This document shows, piece after piece, positions 42,679-52,234 of a stretch of DNA of 64,000 nucleotides. Made by a program: the position numbers and the translations under genes. The notes under the pieces were generated by a model, which saw only the letters and a program-made list of their open reading frames with translations, did not search any database and was not told the DNA's origin. The first letter of the stretch is position 1, and every line of letters starts with the position of its first letter. Source of the DNA: Actinobacteria bacterium IMCC19121 (GTDB lineage Bacteria > Actinomycetota > Actinomycetes > Nanopelagicales > Nanopelagicaceae); assembly GCA_002284895.1 (NCBI GenBank), contig CP015605.1, positions 1,302,001-1,366,000 of the forward strand. The letters run 5' to 3'.

Positions 42679-43262
42679 GGTACAGGTGGAATTTCTCCAA
42701 CTTTTAACTTACGTGCATTAACTTCCTTAACTGGAGATAAATCTTTTCCAGCCTTCCACGCATCTAAATATTTCCACGGCAACACTTCACCGCGGCGAAC
42801 CCACCAAGTATCTGGAGGAGTTGGCCAAGAAATACCAAAATGTAAATGTGGCGCAGTTCCACGTGCACTGCCCGTTGCTCCAATTGCACCTAACAAACGT
42901 CCAGCTTTGACAACAACACCGGGTTGAATACTTGCTGGAATTGATCGCAAGTGAGATCCGTAATAGCGCACACCATCTTCACCAATGATTGAAACGTAGA
43001 GTCCCCCACGATCAATACCTAAATTAGTTTTTCCACTCCAAAGATCAGTTCGATTAACTTCATCTACCACGCCATTGATAGGTGCCACAAACTTGCAACC
43101 AGCTTTGGCCAAAATATCTGTGGCTGCATAATCATGATGAGCTCTGGCGTAGTTGACTTCACAGCCTGCCACTGGAAAAACGTAAATAGATGCAGCGTTT
43201 GCGCTACTGAGTGGAAGCAACATCACAAGGGCAAGGAGCGTGGAAATACGGCGCAGATTCAT
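42669..43262 (-). CDS. Secreted M23-family metallopeptidase
   Basis: A 197-aa exported protein of the lysostaphin/LytM fold. A signal peptide (MNLRRISTLLALVMLLPLSS) with likely cleavage after SANA is followed by the M23 domain: HHDYAATD supplies the first zinc ligands and APHLHFGISWP the later histidines. Such proteins cut peptidoglycan cross-links or act as inactive activators; the ligands look intact. TAAGGT ends 7 nt before the ATG, indicating a leaderless mRNA. Confidence 0.9.
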   Translation of the reverse strand: MNLRRISTLLALVMLLPLSSANAASIYVFPVAGCEVNYARAHHDYAATDILAKAGCKFVAPINGVVDEVNRTDLWSGKTNLGIDRGGLYVSIIGEDGVRYYGSHLRSIPASIQPGVVVKAGRLLGAIGATGSARGTAPHLHFGISWPTPPDTWWVRRGEVLPWKYLDAWKAGKDLSPVKEVNARKLKVGEIPPVPKK

Positions 43263-43269
43263 ATGTCTG

Positions 43270-43275
43270 ACCTTA
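43270..43275 (-). promoter_or_regulatory. -10 hexamer of leaderless M23 peptidase promoter
   Basis: TAAGGT on the minus strand ends 7 nt before the peptidase ATG; it lies next to the divergent tRNA-Met promoter. Confidence 0.45.
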
Positions 43276-43278
43276 TCT

Positions 43279-43307
43279 TTGCCACTATAGATTTAGCCCC
43301 GTAACAT
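43279..43307 (+). promoter_or_regulatory. Promoter of tRNA-Met (and nnrD)
   Basis: TTGCCA (43279-43284) and TAACAT (43302-43307) are 17 nt apart. The mature tRNA starts 24 nt after the -10 box. Confidence 0.65.
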
Positions 43308-43331
43308 AGGCTTGCACTCAAAGAAGTTTTA

Positions 43332-43405
43332 GGGGCGGTAGCTCAGTTGGTTAGAGCCCAGAACTCATAATTCTGTCGTCGTCGGTTCGAGCCCGACCCG
43401 CCCCA
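43332..43405 (+). tRNA. tRNA-Met (CAT)
   Basis: A 74-nt cloverleaf. The acceptor GGGGCGG pairs with CCGCCCC, the anticodon stem CAGAA/TTCTG holds the loop CTCATAA with anticodon CAT, and the T arm contains GGTTCGAGCCC. The G-C first pair and the D arm argue against the initiator. Elongator Met is most likely; tRNA-Ile with a modified CAT anticodon cannot be fully excluded. CCA is not encoded. Confidence 0.92.
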
Positions 43406-43429
43406 CTCTACTTATTAAGGAGAAATGAA

Positions 43430-44275
43430 ATGGCTGTTGCAGTGAAAAAATGGTCATCTCGAGATGCAAGCAAATGCATCATTACCCCTTCTGATCTTGA
43501 CCACAAATACAGTCGCGGGGTTCTAGGTGTAATCACTGGTTCTGCCCAGTATCCAGGTGCAGCAGTTCTAACAACTTCTGCAGCAGCTGCCACTGGAATC
43601 GGGATGATTCGCTTTCATAGTTCTTCAGGTTTGGCACATTTAGTTTTGCACTCAACACCCTCGACTGTGGTGCAACCTGGAAAAGTAACGGCTTGGCTTA
43701 TCGGTTCTGGAATCCCAGCAAAGAAATATTCTGACATCACAACTTGGCTTCGCCACCGATGGTTTGTTTTAGCGCACAAACAAAACGTTCCAACTGTTCT
43801 AGATGCTGGCGCTCTTTATTTAGCCGGTTCGTTAGAACAACCAACACTTATTACTCCCCATAGCGGAGAACTCTCAGCCCTACTTACTTCGCGAGGTGTT
43901 CCAGTTACGGCAGAGGCGATAGAAGGAGATCCTAAAAAGTGGGTATGTGGCGCTGCACAAACTTTAGGTGTGACAGTTCTACTTAAAGGCTCAGTTACCT
44001 ACGTTGCAAATGATGAATTGCTCATAGAGCTTCCGGTTGCAACACCTTGGCTGGCAACAGCTGGAAGCGGTGATGTCCTTGCAGGAATTATTGGTGCTTT
44101 GGTTGCCACTAACACGGTTGAAATACTTAACGACATCAATCGTCTAGCCCATGTTGCAGCAACTGGTGCTTACATCCATGCTCAAGCAGCAAAAAATGCT
44201 TCTAGGGGTGGCCCTATTTCTGCAGAAATGATTACAGCGCAAATCCCTGGAGCCATCTCTCAATTGATTAAGTAG
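43430..44275 (+). CDS. nnrD: ADP-dependent NAD(P)H-hydrate dehydratase
   Basis: It repairs hydrated NADH and NADPH, using ADP as phosphate donor product. The 281-aa protein is the YjeF C-terminal kinase-like domain alone: GVITGSAQYPGAAVLTT, TLITPHSGELSAL, TVLLKGSVTYV and TPWLATAGSGDVLAGIIGAL. The epimerase domain (NnrE), often fused at the N terminus, is absent here. AAGGAGA lies just before the ATG, 24 nt after tRNA-Met, so it may be transcribed with the tRNA. Confidence 0.92.
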   Translation: MAVAVKKWSSRDASKCIITPSDLDHKYSRGVLGVITGSAQYPGAAVLTTSAAAATGIGMIRFHSSSGLAHLVLHSTPSTVVQPGKVTAWLIGSGIPAKKYSDITTWLRHRWFVLAHKQNVPTVLDAGALYLAGSLEQPTLITPHSGELSALLTSRGVPVTAEAIEGDPKKWVCGAAQTLGVTVLLKGSVTYVANDELLIELPVATPWLATAGSGDVLAGIIGALVATNTVEILNDINRLAHVAATGAYIHAQAAKNASRGGPISAEMITAQIPGAISQLIK

Positions 44276-44310
44276 TTTCTTTTTAACCGAGTAATTGTTT
44301 AGTTCAGGGT

Positions 44311-44316
44311 TAACCT
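44311..44316 (+). promoter_or_regulatory. -10 hexamer of leaderless response regulator promoter
   Basis: TAACCT ends 7 nt before the ATG of the response regulator. Confidence 0.5.
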
Positions 44317-44323
44317 TTAAGAC

Positions 44324-44992
44324 ATGAACGAACGCGTGCTTGTAATAGTTGATGATGCATTTGAAATGTCCACATTAGTTGCAGCCTTACGACTGCATGA
44401 CATAGATGTGATCGCAGAAGCTAAAAGTGAGAGCGTCGGAATGAATTTACTTCGCCGGTTGCAACCGGATGTAGTTTTGCTGGATATGAATGTTTTCGGT
44501 ATTTCTGCTGTGAAAATTGCCGTTAAAATGCGCAAAGAGAACCAAGGTATTGGAATCGTAATTCTGACTAGTTGTTCAGACCTTCGCCTGATGGGTGAAT
44601 CTAATGATGAAGTCCCTGCCGGAGCTAAAATACTTGTTAAGAAATCAATCGTAGATTTCACAGTGTTATGTGATGCAATTAGAGAATCAAAGATGGCAGC
44701 AATTGAACAGCACAAAGTGACATGGATTAATGGCAACACTTCTTTTCAGGACCATGGAGTTGCAACGCTGATGGCACATCTGACTAACACTCAAGCCGAA
44801 GTACTGCGATTAGTTGCCAACGGTATGACAAATGCCCAGATAGGGCGTACACGTTATGTCAGTGAAAAGTCTGTGGAACAAGTAATTTCACGAGTCGCAC
44901 AAGAACTGCATGTGCAACCAGACCACAATAAGAATATGAGAGTGCAACTTGTTGGTGAGTATTACCGTTGGTTAGGCGCGCCACACCACTAA
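44324..44992 (+). CDS. Orphan NarL/FixJ-type response regulator
   Basis: A 222-aa two-domain regulator. The receiver has the acidic pair in VLVIVDDAFEMS, the likely phospho-Asp in PDVVLLDMNVFG (about residue 54), the Thr/Ser in IVILTSCSD and the lysine in AKILVKKS. The C-terminal LuxR-type helix-turn-helix is LTNTQAEVLRLVANGMTNAQ onward, but its recognition part (YVSEKSVEQVISRVAQEL) departs from the usual LS..TVK..... pattern. No histidine kinase gene is adjacent, so the input signal is unknown. Confidence 0.87.
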   Translation: MNERVLVIVDDAFEMSTLVAALRLHDIDVIAEAKSESVGMNLLRRLQPDVVLLDMNVFGISAVKIAVKMRKENQGIGIVILTSCSDLRLMGESNDEVPAGAKILVKKSIVDFTVLCDAIRESKMAAIEQHKVTWINGNTSFQDHGVATLMAHLTNTQAEVLRLVANGMTNAQIGRTRYVSEKSVEQVISRVAQELHVQPDHNKNMRVQLVGEYYRWLGAPHH

Positions 44993-45010
44993 TAAAACAG
45001 TGTTACTAGG

Positions 45011-45016
45011 TAAAGT
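45011..45016 (+). promoter_or_regulatory. -10 hexamer before the DnaX-tail-like gene
   Basis: TAAAGT ends 8 nt before the ATG at 45025, consistent with a leaderless or near-leaderless mRNA. Confidence 0.45.
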
Positions 45017-45024
45017 TTGCGCCT

Positions 45025-45282
45025 ATGGAACTGCAAGAAATACGCAATCGATGGAATGAAGTCCTCGATGCCGTATTGGAAGTAGACAGAGTCTCATGGC
45101 TTGCTTTCTTTGATGCTCGCTTGGCAGATTTTGACGGCAAGGTTCTTACTTTGGACTTTTCTGATGCACGTAAGCTTTCTAGTTCCCATGAATTCTCACA
45201 GACTCGGCTGAAGCAACAGCAGATACTGACTCAAACAATAAAATCTGTGTTGGCTATTGATGTTGAAATCAGTGAGCGATGA
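45025..45282 (+). CDS. Small protein resembling the C-terminal domain of DnaX (gamma/tau)
   Basis: An 85-aa soluble protein, MELQEIRNRWNEVLDAVLEV to VLAIDVEISER. The pattern of RNRWNEVLDAV, a helix, then KVLTLDFSDARKL and a closing LAIDVEIS strand resembles the tail domain of DNA polymerase III gamma/tau, which contacts the polymerase or delta subunits. Here it stands alone without an ATPase. The resemblance is by eye and could be wrong. It overlaps the lysozyme gene by 4 nt (ATGA), an odd functional pairing. Confidence 0.6.
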   Translation: MELQEIRNRWNEVLDAVLEVDRVSWLAFFDARLADFDGKVLTLDFSDARKLSSSHEFSQTRLKQQQILTQTIKSVLAIDVEISER

Positions 45283-46898
45283 AGATTCGTGCAGCAATTG
45301 CCGCAATTGCGCTCACACTTTTAGCAATTGATGTTCCACATGTTCAAGCTGCAACCAGCTCACTCACTCTGGCCTTACGACAAACTCCATCAGCAACAGA
45401 TTCAGTTGTTACCTTCTACGGGACCATAAAACCTGCGCGATCAGGATTGAGCGTGAAGATTCAAGGTAATACTTCTGGGGCATGGAAGACCACGCGATTT
45501 GCAACTAAAACCACTAAGGCAGGAACATGGAAGATAGTCGCAGTTGCCACTTCCTTCGATATTCCCATTAAGTATCGCGCTCAAGTTAATGTTGCAGGCA
45601 AGATTACTAACTCACCTATTCGCACGATCACTATAAAAAAACTCCCACAGATTTCAACTGCCGATCCGGCATTAGTTGTTGAATCTTTCGGACCAGGCGG
45701 TCGCATCCATGGTGCCGATGTGAGCAGATGGCAACACCCAAATGACAAACCAATAGATTTTTCTGTGGCTTATGCATCTGGACTTCGCTTTGTGATGATT
45801 AAAGCGTCAGATACTAGAGATGAGGCAGATGCTCTTTCCCTTAAGTATCTCGTCATGGACCATGCAGCAGCCCAAGCTGCCGGTCTTTATACAGGTTTTT
45901 ATCACTATGCGATTTTGCCTGATGTCAGTGATCCGGCAGGAATTATTCGTGATGCAACAGCGCAAGCACAAAAAGCAATTTGGAGATTAGCTTCCATAGG
46001 CGGTTACACTGAAAAAGATCTCCCCTATGCCTTAGATCTTGAGAATAAATGTGTTCGAGTCTCCTCTTCAGGTGCCTGCCAGAAATATGCCAGCCGAGCT
46101 GCGGTAACTTTGTGGGCAGAAACTTTCTTAGGTTTACTTAAAGAAAAAACAGGAAGAACGCCGATCCTTTACTCCTATTCAAACTTTCTAGAGAGTTCAA
46201 TGAATAAGAGTGAAAAGTTGGCTCAATACCCATTATGGCTAGCCCAATATGCAATTGATCCGTTCAACCCGATAAACCAGCCTGGGATTAAAGCAGGTGG
46301 ATGCTATGTGCACTCATGGACTGGCGCTAACTGCGATTCACAGTGGACTATCTGGCAATACACATCGTGTGGAATAGCACCTAAATATGGTGTGCCAGGA
46401 ACGCGCCTAGATTTAAACATTTTTAGAGGAAGCGCCTCAGATTTCCTGAACCTTTCTAAAGGTAGCTGGGCACCAACATTAGTTGACTTGATGCCAAATA
46501 ATGAGCCAACCCAAATGGTTATCAATGCTCAATCTGCAAGTACAACAAACAAGTTAGTCACATTTAAAGCAACTGTTACGCGACCTGACACAACGCCAGT
46601 TGTGACTGGTGCTATAAAACTAGTCTTTGATGCTACAACTACGCCAAAAACTAGACCAGTGCAAACTGTTTTACGCGCCACTAGTGGTGAATGGACTTTG
46701 GCAATTAAAGGTGTTCCTGCTGGGACATATAGTGGACAAGTAGTTTACACAGATGTCTCACAAACACATGCGCAAAGTTCTCAATCAGTAACTTTCACCG
46801 TGGTCCAAGGTCCAACACCATCACCCACGCCACAGCCAACTGTGAAGCCAACCAAAAAACCTTCAGTTGATGGCTGTGCGAATCAGATTAAGAATTAA
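45279..46898 (+). CDS. Secreted GH25 lysozyme-like protein with flanking beta domains
   Basis: A 539-aa exported protein. Signal peptide at 1-25 (cleavage near VQA-A), an N-terminal beta-sandwich-like domain (about 26-120), then the GH25 muramidase domain: IHGADVSRWQHPNDK, FVMIKASDT, GFYHYAI, the catalytic-type acidic run in YALDLENKC, and WTIWQYTSCG. GH25 usually shows DxE at this site and here it reads DLE, which fits. A second Ig-like domain and a Pro/Thr-rich linker end the protein. It likely cuts or binds cell wall. The 3' end overlaps convergent glpD by 11 nt. Confidence 0.88.
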   Translation: MKIRAAIAAIALTLLAIDVPHVQAATSSLTLALRQTPSATDSVVTFYGTIKPARSGLSVKIQGNTSGAWKTTRFATKTTKAGTWKIVAVATSFDIPIKYRAQVNVAGKITNSPIRTITIKKLPQISTADPALVVESFGPGGRIHGADVSRWQHPNDKPIDFSVAYASGLRFVMIKASDTRDEADALSLKYLVMDHAAAQAAGLYTGFYHYAILPDVSDPAGIIRDATAQAQKAIWRLASIGGYTEKDLPYALDLENKCVRVSSSGACQKYASRAAVTLWAETFLGLLKEKTGRTPILYSYSNFLESSMNKSEKLAQYPLWLAQYAIDPFNPINQPGIKAGGCYVHSWTGANCDSQWTIWQYTSCGIAPKYGVPGTRLDLNIFRGSASDFLNLSKGSWAPTLVDLMPNNEPTQMVINAQSASTTNKLVTFKATVTRPDTTPVVTGAIKLVFDATTTPKTRPVQTVLRATSGEWTLAIKGVPAGTYSGQVVYTDVSQTHAQSSQSVTFTVVQGPTPSPTPQPTVKPTKKPSVDGCANQIKN

Positions 46899-48561
46899 CT
46901 CTTTCATGCTCTTCTAACAGTTCATCGAGAGCTTCAAGTTCACGATCTACTAAATCCTCATATGCAGCCACAGATGCTTTTCGCTCTTTTGCACTCCACC
47001 CAAGTACGGGCGCAATAATTGCTGCAATTTCATCTGCTAAATGCACGCCATGATCACTTGCCTCAAAGGCAATGCGAGTTCGGCGTGAAATAACATCATC
47101 GACCGTTCTTGCACCTTCATGACTTGCCGCATATTCAATTTCTGCCTTTATGTAGAGCAAATCCTTATCAACTTTTGCAGCAAGTTTTGGATTTGCCTCA
47201 ATAAGTGAAAGGACTTCACTAATCATGGATCCGTAGCGATTGAGCAAATGAGTAATTGTCTCCACATCAAGGCCGCTAGTCTCACTCAAGCGCTCAACTT
47301 GTTGGACTAATGCAAAGTAACCATCTGCCCCAACTAGTGGAAGCTTTTCTGTCACTGATTCAGGCTTAATCGCGCGAAGTTCAATGACAGCACGATCAAT
47401 GGCATCTTTAGCCATCACTCGGTAAGTGGTGTATTTACCACCAGCAGTACTTACAAATCCTGCAGCTGGTCGATCAACTGTGTGCTCGCGCGAGAGTTTG
47501 GTTGTTGCAGAGTCTTTATTATTTGCAACCAAAGGTCGCAAACCTGCATAAACACCAATGATTTGAGAAACATCTAGCTTGGGAGATAGCACGCGATTGG
47601 CTTGATCCAGTATGTATTGAACATCTTCACGACTTGCAAAAGGTTCTGCCCGATCGCCTGTATATGGAGTATCAGTTGTTCCAACAATCCACTTATCTCC
47701 CCATGGAATCAAGAACAAAACAGAAACTGGGGTCTTGAGAATAATTCCAGCGTTAGATTTAATCGCTGAGCCTGGCAAAACGATATGCACACCTTTACTC
47801 ATGGCCACGTTATAACCTGGCTTCAAATCAAACTTTGCATGCAACTCGTCACTCCACACACCAGCACACATGACTGTTGCTGTTGCAGAGATGTTAATAG
47901 TTTTACCAGATTCTAAATCTTTCGCTTTAACTCCAACAACGCGCTTGCCTTCACGCAAGAGTGAGAGCGCACTAACGCGAGTTGCAATCACTGCACCATG
48001 GCGTGCAGCTGTGCGGGCGATTGTCATTGTGTGTCGCGCATCATCTACCTGTGCATCAAAGTATTTAATCGCTCCCGTAATCAAATCTGGGCGCAAAGAT
48101 GGTGCAATCTCATTAATCTGCTTTTGACCAATATGTTTGTGCCAAGGAAGGGCACGTTGGAAACCACGAAGTGCGTCATAGAGTGCAAGACCCGCGCCAA
48201 CATAAGTACGTTCTTTGAATTTTTCAGTTAAAGGAAAAAGAAAACCGACGGGCTTAACTAAATGTGGCGATAAAGAGGAAACCATGAGTTCGCGCTCATG
48301 GAGAGCTTCTCGAACTAATTTAAAGTCATATTGTTCTAGGTATCGCAATCCACCATGAATGAGTTTGCTAGAGCGACTAGATGTTCCAGAAGCCAAATCT
48401 TGAGATTCAATCAAAGCAACTTTAAGACCACGCGATGCTGCATCTAGAGCGGCCCCAACGCCAGTGACTCCCCCGCCAATAACTAAAATGTCAAAGGATT
48501 CACTCGATAATTGTGCAATGGCACTATCACGCTGCTCGGGGCTTAGCTGTGACAGGAACAT
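46888..48561 (-). CDS. glpD: Glycerol-3-phosphate dehydrogenase (FAD, membrane-associated)
   Basis: It oxidises glycerol 3-phosphate to dihydroxyacetone phosphate and passes electrons to quinone. The 557-aa protein has the FAD dinucleotide fold DILVIGGGVTGVGAALDAAS, the signature SSRSSKLIHGGLRYLEQYDF, and the C-terminal GlpD tail domain. Divergent from glpK across about 66 nt. GGAG is 11 nt before the ATG. Confidence 0.95.
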   Translation of the reverse strand: MFLSQLSPEQRDSAIAQLSSESFDILVIGGGVTGVGAALDAASRGLKVALIESQDLASGTSSRSSKLIHGGLRYLEQYDFKLVREALHERELMVSSLSPHLVKPVGFLFPLTEKFKERTYVGAGLALYDALRGFQRALPWHKHIGQKQINEIAPSLRPDLITGAIKYFDAQVDDARHTMTIARTAARHGAVIATRVSALSLLREGKRVVGVKAKDLESGKTINISATATVMCAGVWSDELHAKFDLKPGYNVAMSKGVHIVLPGSAIKSNAGIILKTPVSVLFLIPWGDKWIVGTTDTPYTGDRAEPFASREDVQYILDQANRVLSPKLDVSQIIGVYAGLRPLVANNKDSATTKLSREHTVDRPAAGFVSTAGGKYTTYRVMAKDAIDRAVIELRAIKPESVTEKLPLVGADGYFALVQQVERLSETSGLDVETITHLLNRYGSMISEVLSLIEANPKLAAKVDKDLLYIKAEIEYAASHEGARTVDDVISRRTRIAFEASDHGVHLADEIAAIIAPVLGWSAKERKASVAAYEDLVDRELEALDELLEEHERVNS

Positions 48562-48566
48562 AAGCG

Positions 48567-48594
48567 TTGATTCTCCATTGCATCTGAGTAGAGT
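48567..48594 (+). promoter_or_regulatory. Promoter of glpK in the glpD-glpK gap
   Basis: TTGATT (48567-48572) and TAGAGT (48589-48594) are 16 nt apart. The same bases read TACTCT on the other strand, so a back-to-back promoter for glpD is possible. No clear operator palindrome is visible. Confidence 0.5.
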
Positions 48595-48627
48595 AAGCCT
48601 AACTTAATTGTGAAAGGTTTTCACTTC

Positions 48628-50115
48628 GTGACTTATATCGGCAGCTTGGATCAAGGAACCTCAAGCACTCGTTTCATGATCTTTGACCACTCAGGCAAAG
48701 TGATTGGCCAACATCAACTTGAACATCGCCAAATAATGCCTAACCCTGGCTGGGTTGAGCATGATGCAGCCGAGATTTGGCAACGCGTACAGGAAGTAAT
48801 CGCTGGAGCCCTCAAGCAGGCCGACATATTAGGTTCAGATTTAGCTGCAATCGGAATCACAAATCAACGTGAAACAACCGTTGTTTGGGATGTGAGCACA
48901 GGCCAACCTTTATCTAATGCCATTGTTTGGCAAGACACTCGTACCACCAATTTTCTATCCTCCTTGACCGATTCTCAGAAAGAGAAGATTCGCTTTAAGA
49001 CTGGCTTAACGATTGCTCCATATTTTGCTGGTAGCAAGATGAACTGGTTTCTAAAAAACGTTCCTGCGGCAAAAAATGAAAATGCACGTATGGGAACTAT
49101 TGATTCATGGTTGTTATGGAATCTTTCAGGAGGTGTTCGTGGTGGTGTACATCAAACCGATGTGACTAACGCCAGCCGCACATTGCTCATGAACCTTGAA
49201 ACCCTTGATTGGGATCAAGAGCTTCTAGATATCTTTGGAGTTTCACGAAACTCTCTTCCTGAGATTAAATCTTCATCCGAGGTTTACGCACATACTGACC
49301 CGCACGGTCCCTTTGGAACCGCAATTCCAATCGCTGGAATCTTAGGAGATCAACAGGCTGCAATGGTTGGACAGGTTTGCTTTGAACGCGGAGAATCTAA
49401 GACTACGTATGGAACTGGAAACTTCGCTCTGCTTAACACAGGCACGGAAATTGTTAGATCTAAAAATGGTTTATTAACAACGGTCTGCTTTAAATTCGGA
49501 GACCAACCTGCTCATTACGCATTGGAAGGCTCTGTCGCCGTTACTGGTTCTGCAATTCAATGGTTGCGTGATCAATTAGGAATCATTACTAACGCTGCTG
49601 AAACTGAAAATCTTGCATCCTCGGTAACAGATACTGCCGGTGTTTATTTCGTTCCAGCATTCTCAGGCCTTTTTGCCCCTTATTGGCGAAGTGATGCACG
49701 CGGTGCAATCGTTGGATTAACTCGCGCTGCAACTAAAGCCCATCTTGCTCGGGCAGCCCTTGAAGCTATTTGTTATCAAACCCGTGATGTTATGGATGCC
49801 ATGGTTGCTGATAGTGGCGTTCCCATGAGTGAGATGCGAGTTGATGGTGGTATCACCGCTAACTCACTGTGCATGCAGATGCAGGCTGACATTATGGGAA
49901 TTGATATCACTCGCCCACTTATTGGTGAGACAACTGCCTTAGGTGCTGCATATGCTGCCGGTTTAGCTGTTGGCTTCTGGAGTTCACAAGATGAAGTGAA
50001 GAAGCAATGGCAACAATCACGCCGCTGGTCACCCACTTCAACTTTAGATGTGCGCGAAGCTGGTTATAAGCAGTGGAAGAAAGCAGTTGAGCGTACGTTG
50101 AACTGGGTTGATTAA
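48628..50115 (+). CDS. glpK: Glycerol kinase
   Basis: It phosphorylates glycerol to glycerol 3-phosphate, the substrate of the divergent glpD. The FGGY kinase motifs are [19 protein letters not shown] at the N terminus, [32 protein letters not shown] and [17 protein letters not shown] start at the GTG at 48628 ([10 protein letters not shown], 495 aa), with AAAGG 10 nt upstream. An in-frame GTG 18 nt earlier is possible. No glycerol facilitator gene is in the window. The 3' end overlaps convergent galA. Confidence 0.94.
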   Translation: MTYIGSLDQGTSSTRFMIFDHSGKVIGQHQLEHRQIMPNPGWVEHDAAEIWQRVQEVIAGALKQADILGSDLAAIGITNQRETTVVWDVSTGQPLSNAIVWQDTRTTNFLSSLTDSQKEKIRFKTGLTIAPYFAGSKMNWFLKNVPAAKNENARMGTIDSWLLWNLSGGVRGGVHQTDVTNASRTLLMNLETLDWDQELLDIFGVSRNSLPEIKSSSEVYAHTDPHGPFGTAIPIAGILGDQQAAMVGQVCFERGESKTTYGTGNFALLNTGTEIVRSKNGLLTTVCFKFGDQPAHYALEGSVAVTGSAIQWLRDQLGIITNAAETENLASSVTDTAGVYFVPAFSGLFAPYWRSDARGAIVGLTRAATKAHLARAALEAICYQTRDVMDAMVADSGVPMSEMRVDGGITANSLCMQMQADIMGIDITRPLIGETTALGAAYAAGLAVGFWSSQDEVKKQWQQSRRWSPTSTLDVREAGYKQWKKAVERTLNWVD

Positions 50116-52214
50116 AGCTTAGTAATTTCGATCAGCACTGCATTCGCCGGTGCAAGAATCGGAGCAGCAACACCAATTGTTTCAAGAGCTGATCCAGACA
50201 TTGTGGTGCCATCCATCCACTGCGGTGGAGTGATTAACATGAAACGTGGTTTACCTGCTGGATAAACAGCCTTGATTGAATATGAAGCAGTTGCATCTAA
50301 TCCAACAAATTTAAGCGCTGCTGGATGGACTGTGACAGTTGGTGTTAATTGAACGTATGCAAATATAGATTTCTTAGTATCTGCAGAAACGACACCGTAG
50401 AGATATCCATGATTATCTGGATAGTCAATGCGAACTGATTTACCACTGTGTAACAAGGCGCGATTGTCTTTGTAGTACTTGGCCCAAGTAGCAAGATTTG
50501 CACGCTCCTCGGCAGTTGCTTCAGTGATGTTCCATTCAATTCCAGCATGCCCAAAGAGGGCAGTTGTTGCGCGCATAGATAGTTCTAATGTGCGCCCCGT
50601 CTGATGTCCATGAGTTGGCCCAATGTGTGTGCCAAGCAATTCAGGTGGAATAACTTGCGAGGTCCAGCGCTGAATAGTTTGGCGCTCTAGCGCATCATTG
50701 TTATCACTTGTCCAGAAACGATCCACATAATCAATTACACCTAAATCAATACGGGCTCCGCCTGATGCGCACGATTCAATTTCAAGTCCTGGATGGCGTT
50801 TTTTTAACTCTGCAAACAAACGATAAATAGCTTGTGTTTGGCGGCGAACTCCCGCAACCCCTAAATGCCCGGCATCAACTAAGACTCTGTTGTGATCCCA
50901 CTTGATGTAAACAATATTGTGAGTAGCTAATATTGAAGAAGTTTGTTCCAGCACATGCTTGTATGCCTCTTCATGTCCAAGATCTAGAACAAGTTGGTAG
51001 CGCCATAGGGGTGGAGTTCGATCACCTTCATGCAAGATCCAATCAGGATGAGCACGATACAAATCAGAGTCCGGGTTAACCATTTCGCCCTCAAACCAAA
51101 GACCAAACTCAATACCTTTGCTATTGATGTATTCAATTACTGGTGTCAATCCATTAGGCCAGACTGCTGGATCGATAACCCAATCCCCTAAGCCTGAGCG
51201 ATCATTGCGGCGAGAGTGAAACCAACCATCATCTAAAACAACGCGCTCGACACCAATTTCGGCAGCAACATCAACGAGTGCTCTTATCTTTGCTTCATCA
51301 TGATCAAAGTAGAGCGCTTCCCACATGTTTAAAGTCAGTGGACGTGGGCGCTTTGGGTGAATTTCACGTCCACGAAGATGTGAATGGAAAGCCGCACTTA
51401 CACCATCTAATCCTTTGTTTGAATAAACAGCAAACAAAGCTGGGGCTTCATAAGATTCATTACCCTTAAGAATTACTTCACCTGCAAGCAAGAGTTCACC
51501 AGCTCCAATTGATTGCTGTCCTTCAAAACCACGTTCGACCAAATAATGAGAATTACCACTCCAGGCAATCGATGTTGCCCAAGCAGAGCCAGATTGGAAA
51601 GAAGTTTGTGCAGTTAAGGCAATATCTGCAATAGAGAAGTTGTGTCCGCTTCGTCCCTCACGAGATTCACGCACCCACGTTCCAATTTGAATATCGCGAC
51701 GTTGTGGTTGACGCTCATTCGACCAACGACCTGCAAAATCTAAAGTTTGCGTTGCCTCTCGTGGCAAAGGCAACCAGTGAATAAACTCATTAAGAACATA
51801 GTCAGAGTTTCCAATGTTTTTAACTGTTGCTTTCTGAATAAGAACACCAAAAGCATCTAAATCAAAAGTGACGCATACTTCTAGCTCGGCATGAAAGTCT
51901 CGAAGAGTTACTGCGCAGTGATTACCTTGATGGTGAAAATCTGTAACTTCAAACTTAGTTGACCAAGCTTTTCCATTTCGGTGACCAGAAAGCGAAGGAC
52001 GTCCTAAGCAACCACGTGCACTCTCGCGCATCAAACCTGGCAGCTGTGGTTCATCCCAAGAACTATTTGCAATCGATACTCGACTAGCTTCTGCGATGTC
52101 ATGGTTTTGCCCAAGAATCGGGGCTCCCCAATGGCGTATTACCAAGGCTCCATTAACAACCTCAATAAGCAACGAGGAAGTTGGAGCGCTCAGAAGTGCA
52201 GTTTGCTTAGTCAC
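50112..52214 (-). CDS. Alpha-galactosidase (GH36)
   Basis: It releases galactose from alpha-galactosides such as melibiose or raffinose. The 700-aa protein has the GH36 barrel with [20 protein letters not shown], the nucleophile in [13 protein letters not shown] and the acid/base aspartate in [14 protein letters not shown], plus [13 protein letters not shown]. There is no signal peptide, so it acts inside the cell on imported sugars. The start is a GTG 6 nt after a TACTCT hexamer. Divergent to galT-galE-galK, which process the product. Confidence 0.93.
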   Translation of the reverse strand: MTKQTALLSAPTSSLLIEVVNGALVIRHWGAPILGQNHDIAEASRVSIANSSWDEPQLPGLMRESARGCLGRPSLSGHRNGKAWSTKFEVTDFHHQGNHCAVTLRDFHAELEVCVTFDLDAFGVLIQKATVKNIGNSDYVLNEFIHWLPLPREATQTLDFAGRWSNERQPQRRDIQIGTWVRESREGRSGHNFSIADIALTAQTSFQSGSAWATSIAWSGNSHYLVERGFEGQQSIGAGELLLAGEVILKGNESYEAPALFAVYSNKGLDGVSAAFHSHLRGREIHPKRPRPLTLNMWEALYFDHDEAKIRALVDVAAEIGVERVVLDDGWFHSRRNDRSGLGDWVIDPAVWPNGLTPVIEYINSKGIEFGLWFEGEMVNPDSDLYRAHPDWILHEGDRTPPLWRYQLVLDLGHEEAYKHVLEQTSSILATHNIVYIKWDHNRVLVDAGHLGVAGVRRQTQAIYRLFAELKKRHPGLEIESCASGGARIDLGVIDYVDRFWTSDNNDALERQTIQRWTSQVIPPELLGTHIGPTHGHQTGRTLELSMRATTALFGHAGIEWNITEATAEERANLATWAKYYKDNRALLHSGKSVRIDYPDNHGYLYGVVSADTKKSIFAYVQLTPTVTVHPAALKFVGLDATASYSIKAVYPAGKPRFMLITPPQWMDGTTMSGSALETIGVAAPILAPANAVLIEITKL

Positions 52215-52219
52215 AAAGG

Positions 52220-52226
52220 TAGAGTA
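52220..52226. promoter_or_regulatory. Overlapping divergent -10 hexamers between galA and galT
   Basis: The start codons of galA and galT are separated by 20 nt. The minus strand reads TACTCT (52221-52226), 6 nt before the galA GTG, and the plus strand reads TAGAGT (52220-52225), 9 nt before the galT ATG. The two promoters must compete for the same bases. Both transcripts would be leaderless or nearly so. Confidence 0.5.
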
Positions 52227-52234
52227 ACGACACT

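Noticed and set aside
48600-48612. TAACTT as a leaderless -10 for a glpK start at 48610
   Set aside because: Only 4 nt separate it from that GTG, and the GTG at 48628 matches the family N terminus better with AAAGG upstream.
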